NCBI GenBank assembly: GCA_025355915.1
Contig: JANXYT010000058.1
Span: 1 to 5,309 of the forward strand
Reading direction: 5' to 3'
From: Holophagaceae bacterium
Lineage (GTDB): Bacteria > Acidobacteriota > Holophagae > Holophagales > Holophagaceae
DNA: 5,309 nucleotides
Shown: positions 1 to 4,676 of the stretch, piece by piece
How positions within the stretch are numbered: the first letter of the stretch is position 1
Layout of the letters: each line of letters begins with the position of its first letter
Program-made: the position numbers and the translations under genes
Notes under the pieces: generated by a model
What the model was told of the DNA's origin: nothing
Database searches by the model: none
Seen by the model: the letters and a program-made list of their open reading frames with translations, nothing else

Positions 1-1
1 C

Positions 2-676
2 GTGGACCGCCGGGACCGGCCCTACGATCCCACCCAGGGCACGTTCTTCCTGGGACGGCTGGAATTGGCGAACCAGGCGCTTGGAACCTCCATCAACAGC
101 AGCTTCGTGAAGCTCGATGTCCGGCACCAGTGGAATTGGCCCATCGGCTTCCACGCGGAGAACGGCGTGGTGATGGCCAGCGTCCGGCTCGGACTGGCGC
201 GCCCCACGGCCCAATCAGCCAAGGACCTGCCCCTGTCTGAACGCTTTTTCGGGGGTGGCTCCTTCACAGTGCGAGGCGTCGAGCCGGACATGCTTGGCAC
301 GCTTGGCGCCGTGAAATCGGCAGATGGAATGACCACCCAGATCATTCCGCTGGGGGGCCAGGCCCTCGCCGTGGTGAACCTCGAGTACCGGTTCCCGCTG
401 TTCGGCCAGAGCATCTGGGGTGAAATTTTCGTGGATTCCGGCCAAGTGTACCGCAGCCTGATCACTGAAACGGATCTCATCACCCAGGAGCGGGTCCCAC
501 CCACTTTCCCGGCCCTGCGCACCACCCTGGGGGTGGGCCTGATCCTCAAGCTGGGGTTCCCGCTCAAGATTGAATACGCCGCTGACTGGAAACGCATCAT
601 GGGTCAGCCCCGCACTGAGAATGAACGGATCTCTCAGCTGAAGAGTCTGCTCATCTCGGCGGGCTTCCAGTTCTAG
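2..676 (+). CDS. Omp85-family (BamA/TamA-like) outer-membrane beta-barrel protein, C-terminal part
   Basis: Only the last 224 or so codons are in the window; the reading frame is open at the left edge, so the N-terminal part (expected periplasmic POTRA repeats and first barrel strands) is missing and the GTG at position 2 is not a real start. What is visible fits an Omp85 C-terminal barrel: alternating hydrophobic beta-strand patterns throughout, the segment RFFGGGSFTVRG (residues 81-92 of the visible part) matching the conserved (V/I)RG(F/Y) loop-6 motif that lies inside the barrel, a later strand NLEYRFPLFG typical of the family, and a C-terminal strand ending in Phe (SAGFQF), the usual recognition signal for outer-membrane assembly. 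Family members insert barrel proteins into the outer membrane (BamA) or assist autotransporter and other export (TamA). The visible part does not separate BamA from TamA or another paralogue, so no symbol is given. The gene converges with the leftward genes beyond it. Confidence 0.85.
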   Translation: MDRRDRPYDPTQGTFFLGRLELANQALGTSINSSFVKLDVRHQWNWPIGFHAENGVVMASVRLGLARPTAQSAKDLPLSERFFGGGSFTVRGVEPDMLGTLGAVKSADGMTTQIIPLGGQALAVVNLEYRFPLFGQSIWGEIFVDSGQVYRSLITETDLITQERVPPTFPALRTTLGVGLILKLGFPLKIEYAADWKRIMGQPRTENERISQLKSLLISAGFQF

Positions 677-691
677 AAACGAGCGCGAAAG

Positions 692-736
692 AGGCCGCAA
701 AAGCGGCCTCTAGCTGGTTGGCGCGCGCGGTCTCGA
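692..736 (-). repeat. 45-bp direct repeat, copy 1: detached 3' end of tRNA-Val plus terminator hairpin
   Basis: This is a perfect copy of 1108-1152, displaced by 416 bp. Read on the minus strand it starts inside the T-loop of tRNA-Val, continues through the 3' half of the T-stem, the 3' acceptor strand, discriminator A and CCA, and then the GC hairpin (stem AGGCCGC, TTTT loop). The rest of the tRNA is absent: left of the junction (737 onward on the plus strand) nothing resembles the anticodon or D arms. Here the hairpin is followed on the minus strand by TTTCGCGC rather than a longer T run, so it would be a poorer terminator than the intact copy. The hairpin lies 15 bp after the barrel gene stop and could weakly terminate that transcript, but no T run follows it on the plus strand. 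The arrangement resembles a tRNA attachment-site duplication; a truncated tandem tRNA copy is the alternative. Confidence 0.85.
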
Positions 737-738
737 CC

Positions 739-762
739 ATCCGACTAAAGCGAAGCGGAAGG
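739..762 (+). repeat. Short direct repeat in the island, copy 1 (partner at 829-852)
   Basis: ATCCGAC followed by an AAG-rich stretch and AAGCGGAAGG. The partner at 829-852 begins 90 bp later and differs at about four positions (TA to CG, then CG to TC). The following GGAGGATAGGAC (761-772) is matched exactly at 907-918, so the second unit looks like the first unit opened by insertion of the hairpin element at 857-910. Confidence 0.65.
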
Positions 763-828
763 AGGATAGGACGGAATCCGCGAAGCGGATTGCCGCCCGG
801 AGGGCGAGGGGCGGAGCCCCGAGTCAAC

Positions 829-852
829 ATCCGACCGAAGTCAAGCGGAAGG
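829..852 (+). repeat. Short direct repeat in the island, copy 2 (partner at 739-762)
   Basis: Second copy of the ATCCGAC...AAGCGGAAGG unit. It is followed by GGAGG and then the long stem at 857-910, whose right arm ends where GGAGGATAGGAC (907-918) begins. Confidence 0.65.
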
Positions 853-856
853 GAGG

Positions 857-910
857 CTCCAGGTCTGCGAACTTGTGAGCAGGAGCACGCGAAGCGTGCG
901 GTACCTGGAG
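857..910. repeat. Nested stem-loop (8-bp outer stem, inner GAA-loop hairpin)
   Basis: CTCCAGGT (857-864) is the exact reverse complement of ACCTGGAG (903-910). The 38 nt between them contain a second perfect hairpin, GCACGC-GAA-GCGTGC (885-899). It is not followed by a T run on either strand, so a simple terminator is unlikely. It could fold as a structured RNA or as a cruciform/REP-type DNA element; the sequence does not tell which. Confidence 0.6.
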
Positions 911-1103
911 GATAGGACCGCATCGCCAGAGGCGATGGCGGCCCCGAGCCCGAAGCAGGAGCGCAGGGCCACTTTGCCGAAGGCGAAGCCCGAAGGGCGC
1001 GGCCCAGGAAGGGCCGCGTGACGGGGTGAGGGCCGGCGGCCCGAATCAGCATGCCCCGTCGACTTTTATCGGCGGTCCGAAACCGCCCGATGCTGGGTAC
1101 ATG

Positions 1104-1125
1104 AAAAAGGCCGCAAAAGCGGCCT
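1104..1125 (-). terminator. Rho-independent terminator of tRNA-Val
   Basis: On the minus strand, 5 nt after the encoded CCA of tRNA-Val, a perfect 7-bp stem AGGCCGC/GCGGCCT with a TTTT loop is followed directly by TTTTT (1108-1104; the first T of the run also closes the stem). Position immediately after a tRNA, strong GC stem and T run make this a standard intrinsic terminator. Confidence 0.88.
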
Positions 1126-1152
1126 CTAGCTGGTTGGCGCGCGCGGTCTCGA
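1108..1152 (-). repeat. 45-bp direct repeat, copy 2: within intact tRNA-Val and its terminator
   Basis: Identical to 692-736. In this copy the sequence is part of the complete tRNA-Val gene, from the T-loop through CCA, and of its terminator. Identity ends abruptly inside the T-loop on one side and just beyond the terminator stem on the other. Such a boundary is common for tyrosine-recombinase attachment cores in tRNA genes. Confidence 0.85.
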
Positions 1153-1205
1153 ACCGCGGACCCCCACCGTGTCAAGGTGGTGCTCTACCGCTGAGCTACG
1201 CGCCA
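1131..1205 (-). tRNA. tRNA-Val (anticodon GAC)
   Basis: On the minus strand the 75 nt fold as a complete cloverleaf: acceptor TGGCGCG/CGCGCCA, D arm GCTC-AGCGGTA-GAGC, anticodon arm CCACC-TTGACAC-GGTGG with anticodon GAC (reads GUC and GUU valine codons), 5-nt variable region GGGTC, T arm CGCGG-TTCGAGA-CCGCG, discriminator A and an encoded CCA. All four stems pair fully. The first acceptor pair is T-A rather than the G-C usual in many bacterial tRNA-Val genes. A promoter lies 13 nt upstream and an intrinsic terminator immediately downstream, so this looks like a single-gene transcription unit. The 3' part is duplicated at 692-736. Confidence 0.95.
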
Positions 1206-1217
1206 ATAGGACGCTCT

Positions 1218-1245
1218 ATTCTAGCGGAATGGAGCGGGATGTCGA
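1218..1245 (-). promoter_or_regulatory. Sigma-70-type promoter for tRNA-Val
   Basis: On the minus strand, -35 TCGACA (1245-1240; five of six matches to TTGACA) and -10 TAGAAT (1223-1218; five of six matches to TATAAT) are separated by 16 nt. The predicted transcript start falls roughly 5-7 nt before the mature tRNA 5' end at 1205, the spacing expected for a tRNA gene. Confidence 0.72.
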
Positions 1246-1268
1246 GCCTCCAGAGCCCGGAGCTCCCG

Positions 1269-1409
1269 CTAGGAATTCCACACCCAGAGCAGGAGGGCGG
1301 CCAGGGTTCCCAAGGTCAGAAGCAGCCAGTCGGCGGGGTAGGGATGTCCCACGGCGAATCGTTGGAGGGGAAGAAGGGGATGGGTGTTTGTGTGGATATG
1401 GGTAGCCAT
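1269..1409 (-). CDS. Small single-pass membrane protein, 46 aa (paralogue of the one at 1496-1612)
   Basis: I do not recognise a named family. The start chosen is the ATG at 1409, which has GGAGG (1419-1415) 5 nt upstream; an in-frame ATG four codons earlier overlaps that Shine-Dalgarno and has none of its own. The product has a polar, His-rich N-terminus (MATHIHTNTH), a Pro-rich linker, and one C-terminal hydrophobic segment of about 18-20 residues that starts at PADW (residues 25-28) and ends LLLWVWNS at the C-terminus, with Trp residues at both ends as is usual at membrane interfaces. The neighbouring 38-aa product aligns over the hydrophobic segment as PxDW(I/L)L(I/L)xxG(A/T)LxAxLxW, and both begin M-(A/V)-(T/A)-H. 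That parallel makes a chance open frame unlikely. It lies downstream of glmS and the sister gene on the same strand. Function unknown. Confidence 0.65.
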   Translation of the reverse strand: MATHIHTNTHPLLPLQRFAVGHPYPADWLLLTLGTLAALLLWVWNS

Positions 1410-1421
1410 GGCGACCTCCAT
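1406..1421 (-). promoter_or_regulatory. Shine-Dalgarno/start segment of the 46-aa gene, identical to 1609-1624
   Basis: The minus strand reads ATGGAGGTCGCCATGG: GGAGG, 5-nt spacer, ATG. The same 16 bases occur at 1609-1624 before the sister gene, and the flanking bases differ. The shared block decides the start in both genes and marks them as a duplicated pair. Confidence 0.7.
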
Positions 1422-1495
1422 TCCGCGAGACCACGGTGCACCTACAGGATCGGGCCCAGAACTGGTCCTCGCCTGGAAATTCACACGCTTGCTGA

Positions 1496-1612
1496 TCAGT
1501 GATAGGTGGCGGGCCAGTAGAGCCAGGCGAACAGGGCGCCGACCAGGATGAGGATCCAATCGAGCGGCGCGGGAAGCCCAGGATCAGGGCGGCGGAGGGA
1601 ATGGGCGACCAT
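1496..1612 (-). CDS. Small single-pass membrane protein, 38 aa (paralogue of the one at 1269-1409)
   Basis: The ATG at 1612 is preceded by GGAGG (1622-1618) with a 5-nt spacer; the TGA stop is at 1498-1496. The product starts MVAHSLRRPDPG, has a short Pro-rich stretch, then one hydrophobic helix beginning PLDW (residues 26-29) and running through ILILVGALFAWLYW, and ends PATYH. Nine of 18 positions in the helix are identical to those of the 46-aa neighbour. The arginine pair before the helix suggests N-in/C-out topology by the positive-inside rule (inference). An upstream in-frame ATG at 1624 would add MEVA but lacks its own ribosome-binding site. The gene begins 84 nt after the glmS stop, with no evident terminator between, so it may be co-transcribed with glmS. 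Function is not recognisable; small subunits of membrane complexes and type I toxin-like peptides both have this general form. Confidence 0.62.
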   Translation of the reverse strand: MVAHSLRRPDPGLPAPLDWILILVGALFAWLYWPATYH

Positions 1613-1624
1613 GGCGACCTCCAT
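1609..1624 (-). promoter_or_regulatory. Shine-Dalgarno/start segment of the 38-aa gene, identical to 1406-1421
   Basis: Same 16 bases as at 1406-1421: GGAGG, spacer TCGCC, ATG, G. The two copies are 203 bp apart. An 8-mer GAATTTCC also recurs upstream of each start (1692-1685 and 1482-1475 on the minus strand, 66-73 nt before the ATG), consistent with a diverged tandem duplication of roughly 200-210 bp. Confidence 0.65.
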
Positions 1625-1696
1625 CGGGGAGCCATATTCCGCACCCATCTTGGGGCGCCCATGCCGGGTTGCCGTGAATTCTTGGGAAATTCTTTT

Positions 1697-3529
1697 CTAT
1701 TCCACGGTCACGGATTTCGCCAGGTTTCTGGGCTGGTCCACGTCGCAGCCGAGCAGGACGGCGATGTGGTACGCCAACAGCTGCAGGGGGACGGCGTAGA
1801 CGATGGGGGTCAGCCAGGGATGGACGGCGGGCAGCTCCAGCACATCTTCGGCGATCCCCGAAAGGCCGGTGTCGCCTTCGGTGACCAGGGCCAGGATGCG
1901 GCCATCGCGGGCGGCGGCCTCCTGGAGGTTGCTGAGGGTCTTCTCCCGGTGGGCATCCCTGGGCATGAGGGCCACCACGGGCAGGGTCTGATCGATGAGG
2001 GCGATGGGACCGTGCTTCATCTCGCCCGCCGGGTAGCCCTCGGCGTGAATGTACGAGATCTCCTTCAGCTTCAGCGCGCCCTCCAGGGCGATGGGGTAGC
2101 AGGGGCCACGGCCCAGGTAGAGGAAGTCCTTGGCGTCCTTCCACCGCTGGGCCCACTGGATGATCTTCGGTTCCAGGCTGTTCAGCCGTTCCAGATGGGC
2201 GGGGAGTTCGCGAAGGCCCTGCAGCAGTTCGGCCCTGAGAACGGGATCGACGGTGCCCCTGGCCTCGCCAAGCTTCAGCGCCAGCAGGGTCAGCACCGCG
2301 AGCTGGGTGGTGAAGGCCTTGGTGGAGGCCACGCCGATCTCGGGCCCCGCGTGGGTGAGGATCGTGGCCTCGCACTGCCGGGTGGCCGTGGAGCCCATGA
2401 CGTTGCAGATGGCCAAAGTGCGGGCGCCACGGGCCGCACCCTCCTTCATGGCGGCCAGGGTGTCGGCGGTTTCGCCGCTCTGGGTGATGCCGATGATGAG
2501 CGTGCCGGGCTGGATCACGGGTTCGCGGTAGCGGTACTCACTGGCGTAATCGACCTCCACCGCCACACGGCTCAACTGCTCGATGAGGAACTTGCCCACC
2601 AGGCCAGCGTGCCAGCTGGTGCCGCAGGCCACGATGTGGATGCGGGTCAGCCCGGCGAGATCCTGCTCGGTGAAGGGCAGGTCCAGGGGAATGGCTTCGC
2701 CGTCCAATGGCAGGCGGTTCAGCAGCGTGTTGGACAGGGCCTGGGGCTGCTCGAAAATTTCCTTCTGCATGAAGTGCTTGTAGCCACCCTTCTCAGCCGC
2801 CACTGGATCGTAGGGGATGGTGTGGACCGGGCGCTGCACCTCGCTGCCATCCAGGCGGAAGATCCGCGCGCCGTCGCGGGTGAGTTCCACGAGGTCGCCG
2901 TCCTCCATGAAGATCACTCGGCGGGTATGGGTCAGGAGGGGCACGACGTCCGAGGCCAGGAAGGTCTCGCCTTCGCCGAGGCCCAGCACCATGGGGGGGC
3001 CACTGCGGGCGGCCAGGATGCGGTCGGGATCCGTGGCATGGAGGCAGGCCAGGGCGTAGATTCCCTTCATGCGGCCAAGGGCCTCGCGGAAGGCCTCGGA
3101 GAAGGAGCGCCCCTGCTTCATCAGGTGGGACACCATCACGGGAAAGCATTCCGTGTCTGTCTCGGAGTGAAAGGTCTCTCCGGCGGCCTTCAACTCCGCG
3201 CGCAGCTCCAGGAAGTTCTCGAAGATGCCGTTGTGGACTGCCACCACCTGCCCGTCCGCGCTGCGGTGGGGGTGGGCGTTCTCCTCCGTGGGACGGCCGT
3301 GGGTGGCCCAGCGCGTGTGGCCGATGCCGAGGGGGGTCGGGTCGGACAGATCGACTTTATTGGCGAGATTCACCAGCTTGCCGGAGGCACGGATGATGTT
3401 GAACACGCCGGAGCCAGAGGAGAGGGCCACGCCAGCGCTGTCGTAGCCCCGGTATTCCAGGCTCCGGAGGCCATTCACCAGAATGCCCGCGGCACCCTGT
3501 TGTCCGATGTATCCGACGATTCCACACAT
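1697..3529 (-). CDS. glmS: Glutamine--fructose-6-phosphate aminotransferase (isomerizing), GlmS
   Basis: A cytoplasmic enzyme making glucosamine-6-phosphate and glutamate from fructose-6-phosphate and glutamine, the first committed step to UDP-GlcNAc for peptidoglycan and LPS. The 610-aa length is typical of the family. The N-terminus MCGIVGYIG gives the catalytic Cys (Cys2, Cys1 after Met removal) of the class II glutamine amidotransferase domain (about 1-240), with HTRWATHG (71-78), NGIFEN (100-105) and HSETDTE (121-127). Two SIS sugar-binding domains follow: CGTSWHAG (302-309), TQSGETADTL (349-358) and ASTKAFTTQL (401-410) in the first; the second has LGRGPCYPIALEGALKLKE (472-490) and HAEGYPAGEMKHGP (495-508). 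It ends with the canonical DQPRNLAKSVTVE. The ATG at 3529 has GGGAGG 5 nt upstream. No glmS ribozyme is evident in the 223-bp upstream gap. A weak promoter candidate lies about 25 nt before the start. Confidence 0.98.
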   Translation of the reverse strand: MCGIVGYIGQQGAAGILVNGLRSLEYRGYDSAGVALSSGSGVFNIIRASGKLVNLANKVDLSDPTPLGIGHTRWATHGRPTEENAHPHRSADGQVVAVHNGIFENFLELRAELKAAGETFHSETDTECFPVMVSHLMKQGRSFSEAFREALGRMKGIYALACLHATDPDRILAARSGPPMVLGLGEGETFLASDVVPLLTHTRRVIFMEDGDLVELTRDGARIFRLDGSEVQRPVHTIPYDPVAAEKGGYKHFMQKEIFEQPQALSNTLLNRLPLDGEAIPLDLPFTEQDLAGLTRIHIVACGTSWHAGLVGKFLIEQLSRVAVEVDYASEYRYREPVIQPGTLIIGITQSGETADTLAAMKEGAARGARTLAICNVMGSTATRQCEATILTHAGPEIGVASTKAFTTQLAVLTLLALKLGEARGTVDPVLRAELLQGLRELPAHLERLNSLEPKIIQWAQRWKDAKDFLYLGRGPCYPIALEGALKLKEISYIHAEGYPAGEMKHGPIALIDQTLPVVALMPRDAHREKTLSNLQEAAARDGRILALVTEGDTGLSGIAEDVLELPAVHPWLTPIVYAVPLQLLAYHIAVLLGCDVDQPRNLAKSVTVE

Positions 3530-3553
3530 GGGAGCCTCCCGGCTATTGATTCC

Positions 3554-3582
3554 AACTTAGCGCGATGATGCCCCGAATCCAA
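3554..3582 (-). promoter_or_regulatory. Weak sigma-70-like promoter candidate for glmS
   Basis: On the minus strand, TTGGAT (3582-3577) and TAAGTT (3559-3554) are 17 nt apart, with a predicted start about 17-20 nt before the glmS ATG. Each box matches consensus at only three of six positions, so spacing and position are the main support. Confidence 0.3.
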
Positions 3583-3683
3583 TGTGGTGCCTCCCACCCG
3601 CCCTGCGGCAACCGGATGGACACACCCTGTGGCCGATCAGCCGCACAGGACGGCCCACACGAAGGGAGTTGGGCAAAGCGAAG

Positions 3684-3698
3684 CCCGGCTGCGCCGGG
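3684..3698. repeat. Short perfect inverted repeat in the fliN-glmS gap
   Basis: CCCGGC-TGC-GCCGGG, a 6-bp GC stem with a 3-nt loop. It is preceded by GCGAAGC (3678-3684), the heptamer that also recurs in the 737-1107 island. No T run follows on either strand. Confidence 0.5.
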
Positions 3699-3713
3699 AT
3701 GAGCGCGGGGGCC

Positions 3714-3746
3714 CCGGGGGTATGCGCGCAAGCGCGAAACCCCCGG
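3714..3746 (-). terminator. Strong hairpin after fliN, possible terminator without a T run
   Basis: CCGGGGGT (3714-3721) pairs with ACCCCCGG (3739-3746), enclosing a 17-nt region with its own GCGC/GCGC pairing around AA. It starts 6 nt after the fliN stop on the minus strand, a natural place for the end of the flagellar operon. The minus strand continues GGCCCCCGCG with no T run, so intrinsic termination is doubtful. It may act with Rho, as a 3'-end stabiliser, or be an intergenic palindrome. Confidence 0.4.
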
Positions 3747-3752
3747 ACAGCA

Positions 3753-4673
3753 TTAGGCCAGGCTGCGGATCCTCGCGGCGCGGGTATCAATCTCGGTGAT
3801 GCGGAACGCGAAGTTGCCGTCCACCACGACCACCTCTCCCTTGGCGATGAGCTTGCCGTTGACGAGCAGCTCCACGGGCGCATCGGCGCTGCGGTTGAGC
3901 TCCAGGATGGAGCCGGGGGTGAGCTTCAGCAACTCTCCCATCTGCATCTCGGTCTGCCCCATGCGTACGACCACCGGCAGCTGAATGTCCAGGAGCAGGT
4001 CCAGATTGCCGGCATCGGGCGCGGGCCCGGAGGCCATGGGCGCTTGGCGCGTGGGGGCCGGCAAGGTGGCCGCCACGGAGACCGGGACGGGCGCTGGTAC
4101 CGCTTCGGCCAGGCCGAGTTTCCGCTTGAGCTGCTGCAGCAGGAGGTCGGGGAGGAGGAGATGGACGGTGGTGTTCAGGGAGTCCTGGCTGGTGGGCAGG
4201 ACGATGTCCTGAAAGGCGCCCGGGCCCAAGTGTTCGGCAAAGGCAGCGGCGTCAGGCGTCACGGCCAGGATGTCCACGTGGGCGATGGCGAAGGTTTCGC
4301 CGGCCAGATCCGACAGGGTCTGGTTGGCGCTGCCCATGATCTGGTTGAAGGTTTCCGCCAGGGCGTCCTTGGAATCCCCCACCAAATCCTCTGCTGACGT
4401 GCCTTCGCCGCCCAGCATGAGATCCACCAGCATGGTGCCTTCCTTGAGCGGAAGGGTGAAGAAGAGGGTGCCGTTCAGACCCTTCTGGTAGTTGGCCTTG
4501 ACCAGGATTCCGGTGGCTTCATGAAACGCGGCGATGGCAGGCGTCTCCAGCAGCTCACCCGGCGCCGATTTCACCTGGAACTCACGGCCCGTCAACATGG
4601 AAAACACGGATGCCATGCTTTCCGCAAAGGCGCCGCCAACTTTTTGGAAAACTTCGGTATCTCGGGCATCCAT
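3753..4673 (-). CDS. fliN: Flagellar motor switch protein FliN/FliY type (CheC-like domain plus SpoA domain)
   Basis: A C-ring component with FliM and FliG, located at the cytoplasmic face of the flagellar basal body. The 306 residues divide into three parts. About 1-185 is a CheC/FliY-like region. About 190-222 is an Ala/Pro-rich linker. The FliN-type SpoA domain (about 223-300) starts NLDLLLDIQLPVVVRMG and continues through MGELLKLTPGSILELNR and PVELLVNGKLIAKGEVVVVDGNFAFRITEI. Classical FliN proteins of enterobacteria are only about 130-140 aa, so the architecture is that of FliY. In the N-terminal region D103-x3-E107-x2-N110 in DALAETFNQIMGSANQTLS matches the CheC/FliY CheY-P phosphatase motif, while the pseudo-symmetric site near residues 5-13 (TEVFQKVGG) lacks the Glu and Asn. 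One active site is therefore possible (inference). The ATG at 4673 is 3 nt after the fliM stop, with GGAGGGG 6 nt upstream overlapping the end of fliM, which suggests translational coupling. Confidence 0.92.
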   Translation of the reverse strand: MDARDTEVFQKVGGAFAESMASVFSMLTGREFQVKSAPGELLETPAIAAFHEATGILVKANYQKGLNGTLFFTLPLKEGTMLVDLMLGGEGTSAEDLVGDSKDALAETFNQIMGSANQTLSDLAGETFAIAHVDILAVTPDAAAFAEHLGPGAFQDIVLPTSQDSLNTTVHLLLPDLLLQQLKRKLGLAEAVPAPVPVSVAATLPAPTRQAPMASGPAPDAGNLDLLLDIQLPVVVRMGQTEMQMGELLKLTPGSILELNRSADAPVELLVNGKLIAKGEVVVVDGNFAFRITEIDTRAARIRSLA

Positions 4674-4676
4674 CGT

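Larger units (their letters stand above)
737..1107. other. Palindrome-rich non-coding island between the two tRNA-3'-end repeats
   Basis: I see no credible protein gene in this 371-bp stretch; the open frames through it have no recognisable domain and track the GC-rich repeats. It holds a run of short inverted repeats, several with a GAA or purine triloop on the plus strand: 775-791 (7-bp stem, GAA), 808-820 (5-bp, GGA), 885-899 (6-bp, GAA) nested inside an 8-bp stem 857-864/903-910, 921-937 (7-bp, AGA), 976-984 (3-bp, GAA), 988-998 (4-bp, GAA), 998-1018 (8-bp, 5-nt loop), 1021-1026/1054-1059 (6-bp) enclosing 1030-1042 (5-bp), and 1068-1091 (about 9 bp with one bulge). Two degenerate direct repeats also occur: 739-762 with 829-852, and an exact 12-mer GGAGGATAGGAC at 761-772 and 907-918. 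The heptamer GCGAAGC, known as an unusually stable DNA mini-hairpin, occurs at 750, 780, 889 and 983. Role unknown; REP-like intergenic DNA or remains of a mobile element are both possible. Confidence 0.7.

Noticed and set aside
22..600. 192-codon open frame on the minus strand
   Set aside because: Antisense to the Omp85 barrel gene, whose family motifs are clear.
737..1107. CRISPR array
   Set aside because: The repeats are short, degenerate, irregularly spaced and self-complementary in different ways; there is no constant repeat with unique spacers.
651..1175. 174-codon minus-strand and 65-codon plus-strand (718-915) frames across the palindrome island
   Set aside because: The composition follows the palindromic repeats, the minus frame runs through half of the tRNA, and there are no domains.
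1240..1268. Terminator after the 46-aa gene
   Set aside because: A bulged stem around GAGCTCC/GGAGGCTC can be drawn, but no T run follows and it overlaps the tRNA promoter -35 region.
1026..1502. 158-codon open frame on the plus strand
   Set aside because: Reads straight through the tRNA-Val gene, its terminator and promoter on the opposite strand and has no domain; non-coding.
1269..1559. 96-codon version of the downstream small membrane protein
   Set aside because: The extra N-terminal 50 codons overlap the sister gene in another frame, show no similarity to it, and lack a ribosome-binding site; the internal ATG at 1409 has an ideal one.
1499..3568. 689-codon open frame on the plus strand
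   Set aside because: It lies antisense to the entire glmS gene and has low-complexity Gly/Gln/His-rich content without domains; a GC-rich shadow of a certain gene.
3530..3752. glmS ribozyme or riboswitch upstream of glmS
   Set aside because: I could not find a matching conserved core, and the likely promoter leaves a leader of only about 20 nt.
3582..4397. 271-codon open frame on the plus strand
   Set aside because: Antisense to fliN, with no recognisable domain; shadow frame.
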